Assembly (NCBI GenBank): GCA_033032175.1
Contig: CM065304.1
Coordinates: forward strand, 1,612,001 to 1,676,000
DNA length: 64,000 nucleotides
Direction: 5' to 3'
Source: Saturnia japonica
Taxonomy: Eukaryota > Arthropoda > Insecta > Lepidoptera > Saturniidae
Below the pieces are notes generated by a model. The model worked only from the letters and a program-made list of their open reading frames with translations. It ran no database searches and was not told the origin of the DNA. Both the position numbers and the translations under genes were made by a program. Each line of letters begins with the position of its first letter. Position 1 is the stretch's first letter. Below are positions 53,377 through 64,000 of the stretch, piece after piece.

Positions 53377-55563
53377 TATAGTTAAATATACAGACAGAAC
53401 TACAAATTTATTTATATAGATAAGTAATTAATAAATCGTTGCACTAAATTTGTAAATGGATGCAAATTTGATTGCATAAAATCATAGTAATTATGTTAAT
53501 ACAGGAAACAAAAACTGATTTTGTTTAATTAATGTAACGGGTTTAATGTGCTAATAAAAATATATGTTCTGACAAAGACATGTTGTCATACTTCATTGAC
53601 AATCTAAATTTAGCTCTGTACAATGTTGAATGTATGTTTTTTTTCTTCGTAAAATAGAATGCGCTGATATAATATAAGAAATGAAATGCAGTATTGTTTC
53701 TAGACACATGTCTCTCCCTTGACATATCAAGGTCATGAACTAGAATAACCAGACGAATTGTTCCTTTCAAAATGTCAAGGCAGTTAGTTAGTACATGAAT
53801 AGGACTCGTAGTGCTCCCTCCACTCACACAATGTATCGACGTTTGATGCCAATGATGGCGATAATAATTCGTAGATACCTAATCATTTTCTCTAGAATCA
53901 TAGAATACTAAAAAATCGTAATATTCTACTTAGTATTGACGACTGTGAGTTTAAATCTCTCTACTATAAATGTACTAAATCCTATTCATGCAAGCCACAT
54001 GACGACATATCCACAGAACGCAAATTGTTACGTCGTGCAAATTAATTATGACATACCTAACAAGGCATTTTTTAACAAATAAGATAACCAATTTTTATGA
54101 TTTTTAAGAGTTCCCTTGGCTATCTTCAAAGTTGAAGGTCCAATGATGGTAAAATTAAAATAGAAAGACTCTTGAGGTAGCCCCTATCCCAAAAAAAGAC
54201 ATCCAAATTGTTCATAAACAAATAATAAGTTATGACTGAAAATCCATTCGAATTGAGCAATGTCCTGTTTTTTCTTGAAGTCTGTTAAAAACAGGCATTT
54301 CGACTATCAATAATTATAATTATAAAAGACATGTTGATACCGATATGCGTTATGAAATATTTTGTACGAAAAAATCCAAAATAACTTCCTCTATACAATT
54401 ATTTTTTATGAATTTTTGTATTTTTTTTTTTCTAGTTATGTGCAGTATTACTTTCTATGTTACATAAAACTACAGTAGACCAAAATAATAAAACCAAGGA
54501 ATAGAAAATTAATCGTAATAATCGTACGATTTGAAGAATTAAACAAATTGATCGAATGCCTATGTACATTAATTTATTACTTTGTTTTTAATTTAGAAAT
54601 AAAAAAATAATATTTTTGTACTTCCTATATATTTACTGTAGTAACACGCAACGAAGTATATTTCACTGGAAGGATTTATCTTGTTGATGGCGTCAGGCAT
54701 TCAATAATTAAAGTATTCAAGATTGCGGTCTCGATTGCTGTTATTTATAGTGTATTTTAGTAATTTGATTTCCACAGTTTATATAACTCATAATTGATTT
54801 AAAGCATAATCGTATTATCTATTAGATTTAACCCTAAGAAAAATCGATAATCTTAAAATCGAACCCCAAGTTAAGCTACGTTTCTAAAATAAAAATTTTA
54901 CATGTGCCATGCAAGCCTTCTTTGGATGAAGCAAGTATAATTAAATATATTTAAACGAGGATTTCGAAAATATTCAACTACAATTAAAGAAATTACTTTG
55001 ACGAATAAAGATTATAACTACTAAATAATATTTTGCAATTGAAAGTATGTTATTATCTGTAGGTAGATAACGTTCAGTAGATATATTAAAAGGTAATACA
55101 GTAGTTATCAACTATCTATTATAAAATAGTTGTTTGTTGATATTACAAGTCAGTTATAAAGTTAACTCTATTTCTTTAGGGTGTGTATTTAATTAACAAC
55201 AATAATTTAATAATTTAGTATATAATGGGTTGAACTATGTATATATGAAAAGTGAGCTTCCGTTTGTGTCTGCAAAACTCGAAAAGAAGTCATGAATTGA
55301 CCTCAAAAATTGTTTACAACATTGCATTTCCACTTAGTGTTTTTATAACCCAAATTTTACAAGGTCACGGAAAATTTCAAGCGTTTCGCGAGGTTTAAAC
55401 AAAACAATTATATCTGTCGAATGATAGCACGTATTCACAGATTTACCTTTTTCTCAAATGTCTGTATGTATCATAATTATATTCTTTTAATACACCATTA
55501 CTATTTTTACTCATTATTGGTCGAGTTTAGCTATTAAATAATAATATTAAAATAATTACTTAC

Positions 55564-55573
55564 CTTCAGCCAT
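55564..55573 (-). other. ATG followed by a consensus splice donor (copy 1)
   Basis: Minus strand: gttATGGCTGAAG|GTAAGT, four codons (the last split) directly before a perfect donor. An initiator-like tcagtag lies about 45 bp upstream. The same arrangement is preserved in copy 2 at about 59866-59875. It may be chance. Confidence 0.2.
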
Positions 55574-55975
55574 AACTTCGGGTATCAGTTCTATGTGAAG
55601 ACTAATGCTCTACTGACTTGTATTCTTGGAAACCATACAAATACTAATTGTGTTAACTGAATTATCTATCTTGATATACTATCATACATTTTACCTTCAC
55701 ATACATTTTTGCTACAGGAATTTACACTTTGTAAACTTGAGATAAGACCACATAATAAGCTATTTAACAGTAAACAGTAATTTGAAGCGTTAATAATAAA
55801 GTTAAGAACTCAGCAAATCGGTTTCCATTTGTGTTTTGGTAAATAACTCACTTTGTAAGGAATTATGCAACAGTTAGATAGCGATGTATTTAAAAATATG
55901 TTTTTCCTCGTAGTAGATAGATGCTTATGTTCTATTAGAATGTAATCAAACCAATCTAAATCTCAAGTAAACGTT

Positions 55976-56056
55976 ATGGCTGAAGACGATAAACAACTTA
56001 GAAAAGGAAGTTATTCTGGAAACCTGACATGGAGCAGCCTCTTACGAATGTATTAA
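55976..56056 (+). other. Short frame starting with the same ATGGCTGAAG (copy 1)
   Basis: A 26-codon plus-strand frame, MAEDDKQLRKGSYSGNLTWS and on to a TAA at 56054-56056, preceded by acgtt. Its first 13 bp (gttatggctgaag) form an inverted repeat with 55564-55576. Unrecognised; also present in copy 2. Confidence 0.2.
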
Positions 56057-57052
56057 AATTTCGCATTTTGAAACTTTGTTAATTAATATTTTTTTTAATT
56101 CGTAGTATATTCTTATGACACCGGTTTATTACTAAATAATCCGCAGTTGTCTTATTTATAGCTGCCAGGAGACTGAGATTGGTTACATATATACCACAGT
56201 GCTCAAATTTTGGAAAACATTCGCATTAATCCATTTAGTCGAGATATCGCTGGGCAGAAAATATTTGTAGGATGAATAATAATAGATAGCAAAAACGTCT
56301 AACAGAACAGGTAACAAATGACAAAAAAGGAGAAAAGGGAAACCAGGTAAAAGATGGAGAGACATTTTTAGTCACAGATGTGAACCTCATTGGATGCGAA
56401 AGGCAAGATAAAGACTTCTGTGGAATGGTTTAGGAGAGGCGAACGCCACAGAGTTGACTCTTATATATTTTAAATAACATTGTTTAACGTATGTAAATCT
56501 ATCGTGGCAAGTTTATTGTAGCAAATAAAAGCTATTTTTAGACATTCTTTCCTTTCCCTAAACATATGATTTAATATTTAATTACCATCGGTGGTAGACA
56601 TAATTTTAGTAAAACCAAGTGTATTTATTATCCGTGTTGAAATTCAACTGAAACTAATTAATAATCGCTTTAGCAATTATTTTGCTATTTTTGGTAACAA
56701 GAAATTAAATTGAAGTAATTTAAGGTTAATAATTATGAATGTTAAGGTACTTTGATCTAACCGACATGACACACAGGAAATAAAACAAGGGATATAAAAA
56801 CAAAGTCCATGATTACATTTTAACTTAATGGAATTTAAAAAACAGAATGGCCTTATTTTTATTTATCGAGTTGTTCTTTGGTAAGAATTAGTCAAGAACT
56901 GGACATAAGCTTCTCGTGTATAAATTTCATAAGAATCGGTCAAGTCGTTTTTGAGCTAAATCCGGCCTTACAAACAGATAGACAGACAGGCAAAAACTTT
57001 TTCAATGGCATTTTCGCGATCAGTGTCTTTAGTCTATTACGAGATTTAAAAA

Positions 57053-57680
57053 CCATTATATAATTACGTGACAAGAAAACTTCAGACACCTATTTAGGTG
57101 TATTGCGTGCATGGAAGTTTCTGAGATTTGGCATGGTTAAAGTTTATAAGTAGTGCAGAGAGCTAAAATATATCTATAATATCTGTTACAATATACATAT
57201 ATTTAACTAAAATAAATTAATACTGCGAATCCTATCCCGACCAGTGCCACTGAACTTAGACCCCCTAAAATATTGACATTGTTACTCAATGAAAAGTGAC
57301 AGCAAGTGATAAAATATTTATTGTTTAAGTTCATACTACAAATGCCAAACAGAAAATAACATAACATCACGCCTGTATTCCCCGAAGGGTTAGGCAGAGG
57401 TATACATTTGTACACCCACAGTTCGCCGAGTATGTTTTTAGGTCCCATGTAATAGGAGGCGAGCCTGTTGCCATTAATCGGGCACGAACCAAACTCCGAG
57501 CTACTACTGAGAATTTCATAGGAAAAACCCAATAACACTTTGCTCGACCTGGGATTCGAACCCAGGTCTTCGCTCATAGCAGTCGCGGTTACGACCACTA
57601 GGCTAACGAGGCAGTTAAACAGAAAATAGTCTATGTTTAAAAAGTCGCTGGTCAAATTTCGATCATTGGGCGACCGCTAG
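57053..57680 (+). mobile_element. HelA copy 10 carrying the same nested SINE
   Basis: Copy of 52747-53376; the 5' TC is mutated to CC here. CTAG end at about 57677-57680. Confidence 0.7.
57359..57617 (-). mobile_element. SINE nested in HelA copy 10
   Basis: Identical position and target duplication as 53055-53313. Both copies derive from one insertion before the 4.3-kb duplication. Confidence 0.85.
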
Positions 57681-60600
57681 TATAGTTAAATATACAGACC
57701 GAACTACAAATTTATTTATATAGATAAGTAATTAATAAATCGCTGCACTAAATTTGTAAATGGATGCAAATTTGATTGCATAAAATCATAGTAATTATGT
57801 TAATACAGGAAACAAAAACTGATTTTGTTTAATTAATGTAACGGGTTTAATGTGCTAATAAAAATATATGTTCTGACAAAGACATGTTGTCATACTTCAT
57901 TGACAATCTAAATTTAGCTCTGTACAATGTTGAATGTATGTTTTTTTTCTTCGTAAAATAGAATGCGCTGATATAATATAAGAAATGAAATGCAGTATTG
58001 TTTCTAGACACATGTCTCTCCCTTGACATATCAAGGTCATGAACTAGAATAACCAGACGAATTGTTCCTTTCAAAATGTCAAGGCAGTTAGTTAGTACAT
58101 GAATAGGACTCGTAGTGCTCCCTCCACTCACACAATGTATCGACGTTTGATGCCAATGATGGCGATAATAATTCGTAGATACCTAATCATTTTCTCTAGA
58201 ATCATAGAATACTAAAAAATCGTAATATTCTACTTAGTATTGACGACTGTGAGTTTAAATCTCTCTACTATAAATGTACTAAATCCTATTCATGCAAGCC
58301 ACATGACGACATATCCACAGAACGCAAATTGTTACGTCGTGCAAATTAATTATGACATACCTAACAAGGCATTTTTTAACAAATAAGATAACCAATTTTT
58401 ATGATTTTTAAGAGTTCCCTTGGCTATCTTCAAAGTTGAAGGTCCAATGATGGTAAAATTAAAATAGAAAGACTCTTGAGGTAGCCCCTATCCCAAAAAA
58501 AGACATCCAAATTGTTCATAAACAAATAATAAGTTATGACTGAAAATCCATTCGAATTGAGCAATTTCCTGTTTTTTCTTGAAGTCTGTTAAAAACAGGC
58601 ATTTCGACTATCAATAATTATAATTATAAAAAACATGTTGATACCGATATGCGTTATGAAACATTTTGTACGAAAAAATCCAAAATAACTTCCTCTATAC
58701 AATTATTTTTTATGAATTTTTGTAATTTTTTTTCTAGTTATGTGCAGTATTACTTTCTATGTTACATAAAACTACAGTAGACCAAAATAATAAAACCAAG
58801 GAATAGAAAATTAATCGTAATAATCGTACGATTTGAAGAATTAAACAAATTGATCGAATGCCTATGTACATTAATTTATTACTTTGTTTTTAATTTAGAA
58901 ATAAAAAAATTATGTTTTTGTACTTCCTATATATTTACTGTAGTAACACGCAACGAAGTATATTTCACTGGAAGAATTAATCTTGTTGATGGCGTCAGGC
59001 ATTCAATAATTAAAGTATTCAAGATTGCGGTCTCGATTGCTGTTATTTATAGTGTATTTTAGTAATTTGATTTCCACAGTTTATGTAACTCATAATTGAT
59101 TTAAAGCATAATCTTATTATCTATTAGATTTAACCCTAAGAAAAATCGATAATCTTAAAATTGAACCCCAAGTTAAGCTACGTTTCTAAAATAAAAATTT
59201 TACATGTGCCATGCCAGCCTTCTTTGGATGAAGCAAGTATAATTAAATATATTTAAACGAGAATTTCGAAAATATTCAACTACAATTAAAGAAATTACTT
59301 TGACAAATAAAGATTATAACTACTAAATAATATTTTGCAATTGAAAGTATGTTATTATCTGTAGGCAGATAACGTTCAGTAGATATATTAAAAGGTAATA
59401 CAGTAGTTATCAACTATCTATTATAAAATAGTTGTTTGTTGATATTACAAGTCAGTTATAAAGTTAACTCTATTTCTTTAGGGTGTGTATTTAATTAACA
59501 ACAATAATTTAATAATTTAGTATATAATGGGTTGAACTATGTATATATGAAAAGTGAGCTTCCGTTTGTGTCTGCAAAACTCGAAAAGAAGTCATGAATT
59601 GACCTCAAAAATTGTTTACAACATTGCATTTCCACTTAGTGTTTTTATATCCCAAATTTTACAAGGTCACGGAAAATTTCAAGCGTTTCGCGAGGTTTAA
59701 ACAAAACAATTATATCTGTCGAATGATAGCACGTATTCACAGATTTACCTTTTTCTCAAATGTCTGTATGTATCATAATTATATTCTTTTAATACACCAT
59801 TACTATTTTTACTCATTATTGGTCGAGTTTAGCTATTAAATAATAATATTAAAATAATTACTTACCTTCAGCCATAACTTCGGGTATCAGTTCTATGTGA
59901 AGACTAATGCTCTACTGACTTGTATTCTTGGAAACCATACAAATACTAATTGTGTTAACTGAATTATCTATCTTGATATACTATCATACATTTTACCTTC
60001 ACATACATTTTTGCTACAGGAATTTACACTTTGTAAACTTGAGATAAGACCACATAATAAGCTATTTAACAGTAAACAGTAATTTGAAGCGTTAATAATA
60101 AAGTTAAGAACTCAGCAAATCGGTTTCCATTTGTGTTTTGGTAAATAACTCACTTTGTAAGGAATTATGCAACAGTTAGATAGCGATGTATTTAAAAATA
60201 TGTTTTTCCTCGTAGTAGATAGATGCTTATGTTCTATTAGAATGTAATCAAACCAATCTAAATCTCAAGTAAACGTTATGGCTGAAGACGATAAACAACT
60301 TAGAAAAGGAAGTTATTCTGGAAACCTGACATGGAGCAGCCTCTTACGAATGTATTAAAATTTCGCATTTTGAAACTTTGTTAATTAATATTTTTTTTAA
60401 TTCGTAGTATATTCTTATGACACCGGTTTATTACTAAATAATCCGCAGTTGTCTTATTTATAGCTGCCAGGAGACTGAGATTGGTTACATATATACCACA
60501 GTGCTCAAATTTTGGAAAACATTCGCATTAATCCATTTAGTCGAGATATCGCTGGGCAGAAAATATTTGTAGGATGAATAATAATAGATAGCAAAAACGT

Positions 60601-61055
60601 CTAACAGAACAGGTAACAAATGACAAAAAAGGAGAAAAGGGAAACCAGGTAAAAGATGGAGAGACATTTTTAGTCACAGATGTGAACCTCATTGGATGCG
60701 AAAGGCAAGATAAAGACTTCTGTGGAATGTTTTAGGAGAGGCGAACGCCACAGAGTTGACTCTTATGTATTTTAAACAACATTGTTTAACGTATGTAAAT
60801 CTATCGTGGCAAGTTTATTGTAGCAAATAAAAGCTATTTTTAGACATTCTTTCCTTTCCCTAAACATATGATTTAATATTTAATTACCATCGGTGGTAGA
60901 CATAATTTTAGTAAAACCAAGTGTATTTATTATCCGTGTTGAAATTCAACCGAAACTAATTAATAATCGCTTTAGCAATTATTCTGCTATTTTTGGTAAC
61001 AAGAAATTAAATTGAAGTAATTTAAAGTTAATAATTATGAATGTTAAGGTACTTT

Positions 61056-61129
61056 ATTGAACATTTTATGTGTGATCGGTTTTGAAGCAAAGCGTAAGAG
61101 GCTACATTTTTATTTTTATTGATATTACA
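61056..61129. other. Short spacer
   Basis: Right flank of the duplication. Confidence 0.4.
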
Positions 61130-61325
61130 CATCTAAAGGTGCGTGATACCGCGGACAGACGCGGACGGATGCGGATCAGCCCGCACCAACGCCGACACAT
61201 CATAGGAAGAGCGGTTTCTGTGGTAGCGCGGACAAGTCCGTAGCCTTAATGTTCGGTTCGGTGCGTTGCTGTTCGTGCTGTTCGCAATATCACGGACCAT
61301 GGCAGGCCACCTTAATGCTGGCACA
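61130..61325. mobile_element. GC-rich element of about 190 bp, possible MITE
   Basis: Sharply more GC-rich than its flanks, with repeated gcggac/gcggat words (ccgcggacagacgcggacgg). The ends ctaaaggtgcgtgat and, reversed, cattaaggtggcctgcc share a taaggtg core and both lead into ccgcggac or ccatggtccg. The 63-codon minus-strand frame over it is likely a by-product. Confidence 0.35.
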
Positions 61326-61640
61326 AAGGGGAGCTTTATTTTCCTCTTTCTTCCACCCTAGCTGAACTAGGGGAGATGAGTCTGGAGGTCCATCTTCCTT
61401 TTACACTATTTCGAACATCTAGCGGACAGCTAGGGTTGTAAAGAATTGTCTTCTTTTTTTGATGAGACGACCGCCAGGACGACGTGGTACATGCTTGCAC
61501 GAACTCGTGTCGCCTCATTAAAAGCGGCTAATAGTATACCGTGAATTGTAGTGCTTAGTAATCTCACATAACCCTTTTGCTGTTCCGAGCGAGGGAACCG
61601 CCATGATGGTCTTCCCCACATTAAAAAAATGTTATCAATT
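61326..61640. other. Unassigned, moderately GC-rich
   Basis: Two overlapping minus-strand frames (61336-61518 and 61430-61621, the latter starting MWGRPSWRFPRSEQQKGYVR) give partly protein-like text, but I recognise no family. Confidence 0.25.
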
Positions 61641-61657
61641 AATCATTTATCATCATT

Positions 61658-62007
61658 ATATTAATACTTGAGAAGAACACTTCGGACCCCTTTTTAAGTG
61701 TATTGCGTGCATGGAAGTCTGTGAGATTTGACATGATTAAAGTTTATATGGAGAAGGAGTGCAGGAAGTTAATATTTATCTATAATATCTAGTACTAATA
61801 TAATAAATTAAATAAATTTATACTGTGCTTAACTTGACCAGCGTCATTGAACTTAGACCCCCCAAAATATTGACATTGTAACTCAATGAAACGTGACAAC
61901 AAGTGATATAATATTCATTGTTTAGGTTCATATTGCAAATGTCAAACAGAAAATAGTCTATGATTAAAAAGTCGCTGGTCGAATTTCGATCATTGGGCTA
62001 CCGCTAG
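61658..62007 (+). mobile_element. HelA copy 11, 3' end intact
   Basis: All HelA blocks from 'aagtgtattgcgtgcatgga' to aaaaagtcgctggtcgaatt, ending ctaccgCTAG|T at 62004-62007. Confidence 0.65.
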
Positions 62008-62279
62008 TTAACTGTAATCTCATCAACTACTACTACATTAGCTAATTTTATATTTTCTTGTAACAAACTTCACTTAATCAAATACCGCTAACTTCTGGTC
62101 ATATTTTTTACTACATTACCATAATTTTGGTAATTATTACAGTCCTTATTTAATAAATTTTGGCCGACAATATTTCAATGTTGAAAACACATAAGTCAGT
62201 TCCCCTACCTTTATTTTCCATAGTCTTATATTTTCCATTACTTTGGAGATTTCTCCCTACTTAAGGCAAGACGAAAGAA
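62008..62279. other. Nothing recognised
   Basis: AT-rich spacer. Confidence 0.4.
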
Positions 62280-62450
62280 TACTTCCAACCTACGGAACAT
62301 CGTAGCCAAATAGCCTTGTGTTTTGTTCGTGCTGTGAGTAGAGTTTCCAGAGCTTCTTAGGGTCAAAGTCGGTAACGTGCTATTTGATACCTTTAGTATT
62401 ACAAGCGTTCATAGGGTACGATAGTCGTTCACCATCATACGATATGCTAT
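62280..62450 (+). mobile_element. LINE 3' end remnant
   Basis: Parallels 15.1-15.3 kb: 'aatagccttgtgttttgttc', gtgctgtgagtagagtttcc, 'attacaagcgttcatagggt' and cgttcaccatcat. Confidence 0.45.
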
Positions 62451-64000
62451 CACGCAATGTCACATATTTCTATGTGTTGACATGATTTAAAAGCTATAAA
62501 ATCCTTTACCTTTTATGTTTCCTTGACATATCCATTCAGAACTATACCAACTAAAGAATAAAACTAATAAAATAAACTGTGTTGTATTTAATGTAATTCA
62601 AGTTTATAAAATAACTTAATATTAATTATGATAATTAATTCATTAGATAAGGCTGTATGTATTTTGCACAAATTATGCGATTTTATAAATATGTTCACTA
62701 CTGATTTACTACAAAGATATACATTGCTATGGACAGTTAAATTTATATTTAACAGTTTTATATTGTAGTCAGTAGTATAATAGTTTCCGTGTTCACAACA
62801 ATTTTAGTTTCTGCCAATATATAATGTTGTACTAGAGTAGTTATTAATTAAAAATGTATTGTATCATTGTGCCTGATATATTTTACTACAAGGTCGAGAA
62901 ACTTAATTAAAATTATTTTCTATATAAATAAGTAAAACTATTAGAGTAGATAGGCAAATAACGGTCTTATTCGATATCAAACTTATTTTTGTTTTCATAA
63001 TAAATTTATTTATAAATCAAAGAGGTTTTTATTGTAGTTAAATATTCAAAAATATGTATACAGGTTTTATTAATTTGCGTCTTTTTGACATGACCGTTAT
63101 AATTGTATGAGTTCTGTTTTGATATTATTTTGAACACAGATTTGAGAAAAAGGATTTTGTAGAAACAATTCAGAATGAAGGTGAGGTTTTTTACTTTAGT
63201 ATGATTACTTTAACCGAATTGTTCACCATAAATATGGGTGCCGTGATACATACTCTAGTGGCGTGTGATAGTACGAAGTGGTAGCTTCGTCTGACATCGT
63301 GTCGATCGACGTATTTTCAAATTTTACAGTGAATGAAAATATCGTGATGATATAGCATGGTGGTAGATAATTTTCTAATACTCAGATAGATAGCTTTTTT
63401 AATTGGATATCTCTAAAAGTTAATGCTGTTTCCTACTATCTACGTATGAAAGTTTTTTCTAATTTCACAGTGTTATCATCTTTGATGAGAAAAATTGGAT
63501 CAGATATTTTAAAAGGTGCAACCCACCGTAATCTTACTGAGATAAATCTTATCTTTGCCTATTTATGCGCTCTAGTACGAGGAGATTATAAACGATGCTA
63601 AAAACTATCTTCGTAAATGTTTCAAAATAAAGTCATGACAGAATTCTGTTTTTATTCAGGAATATTTGCAATTCTAAAACAAAATTCATATACCCACTGC
63701 AAATCTTTAAAGTACCTCAAGTTTGCTAGAAATATTTGATATATTCAAACATAGTTTTGGACCAGCATAAATAAAGTTGATATGTATTCCATTTGGAGCT
63801 TTCCAGTACTGGAAGAAAAATATAAAAATACATTTTGCTTAGAATACACAAAATCCCATTTCATGCGTCATCATGTATGCAAAGATGTGTACCGGACGGT
63901 AACTTAGAATATGCGAAATTTAGTTTCAATAAGTATGTGTGTATTTGTTAACATCAATACAAAATTTGATTTTATACATATATAAAATACACTATAGTTC
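62451..64000. other. AT-rich; possible tiny first exon at 63175
   Basis: No repeats recognised. 63175-63180 reads cagaATGAAG|GTGAGG, a two-codon start directly before a donor, as in some insect secreted-protein genes. A good acceptor (tttttctaatttcacag) ends at about 63471. Joining them gives only a short frame (stop after four codons), so no gene is claimed. Confidence 0.25.

Larger units (their letters stand above)
52448..56753 (+). repeat. Tandem duplication, copy 1 (about 4.3 kb)
   Basis: Starts gatctaaccgacatgacaca and ends gaatgttaaggtacttt; the next base starts copy 2 with the same gatctaacc. By eye I count roughly 30 substitutions and a few 1-3 bp indels between the copies, i.e. about 99% identity. 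Contents: a Helitron-like segment (52575-52740), HelA copy 9 with a nested SINE, a RepD-like stretch (54050-54300), and otherwise AT-rich unique DNA. A 94-codon minus-strand frame (53543-53827) is intact in both copies but unrecognised. Confidence 0.9.
56754..61055 (+). repeat. Tandem duplication, copy 2 (about 4.3 kb)
   Basis: Begins gatctaaccgacatgacaca directly after copy 1 and ends gaatgttaaggtacttt before attgaacattttatg. The offset to copy 1 drifts from 4306 to 4302 through small indels. The frame at 58850-59062 is open only in this copy; in copy 1 a stop is created near 54605-54612. Confidence 0.9.

Noticed and set aside
53543..53827. A 94-codon minus-strand frame intact in both 4.3-kb copies
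   Set aside because: The copies are about 99% identical, so an open frame in both carries almost no evidence of selection, and no domain is visible. Left as unassigned rather than called a gene.

Overview
This window looks like a repeat-dominated, AT-rich piece of an insect nuclear genome, most probably a moth or butterfly. The basis is the repeat repertoire. There are many short elements ending in CTAG|T behind a hairpin of the type ccacgtgagcgaagccacgg, with opposite ends beginning TCTATA. There is a tRNA-derived SINE with intact Pol III boxes, and there are 3' ends of several LINE families, Tigger/pogo transposons and a decayed Ty3/Gypsy element. I recognise these as typical of Lepidoptera from memory; no search was run. 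No complete multi-exon host gene is visible, and there is no sign of bacterial operons, CRISPR or rRNA.

Layout. 0-21 kb: Helitron-like fragments (here called HelA, about 366 bp; HelB, about 520 bp; HelC, about 500-630 bp), small terminal-inverted-repeat elements (7.4, 9.1 and 16.2-16.9 kb), SINEs, a dead Tigger-like element (11.3-12.9 kb), and LINE remnants (15.8-16.1 and 17.7-18.6 kb). A signal-peptide-like first exon lies on the minus strand at 14.3 kb. 21.3-23.3 kb: an almost full-length but dead Tigger/pogo transposon. 23-41 kb: scattered repeats, a 186-bp foldback MITE (28.5 kb), a LINE remnant (32.1-32.5 kb), and a GC-richer island at 35.7-35.9 kb with a Cys-rich 51-codon ORF, a 17-bp hairpin and repeated TGTTTAC motifs. 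41.3-44.5 kb: a Ty3/Gypsy element with a tRNA-Lys-type primer-binding site, gag, protease and a deleted reverse transcriptase.

47.40-50.65 kb: a tandem array of exactly 25 units of 130 bp with traces of higher-order duplication. 50.65-51.83 kb: decayed coding-like sequence on the minus strand. 52.45-61.05 kb: a direct tandem duplication of a unit of about 4.3 kb at roughly 99% identity. Each copy carries the same SINE nested in the same HelA element, so the duplication is younger than both insertions, or it is an assembly artefact from two haplotypes. 61-64 kb: a GC-rich short element, another HelA copy, LINE-end debris and otherwise featureless AT-rich DNA.

Overall the window is a transposon graveyard. 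Insertion order can be read from nesting (HelA, then SINE, then 4.3-kb duplication; HelA next to LINE). The least explained signals are the 130-bp array, the 35.7-kb island, the 14.3-kb signal-peptide exon and the 4.3-kb duplication.
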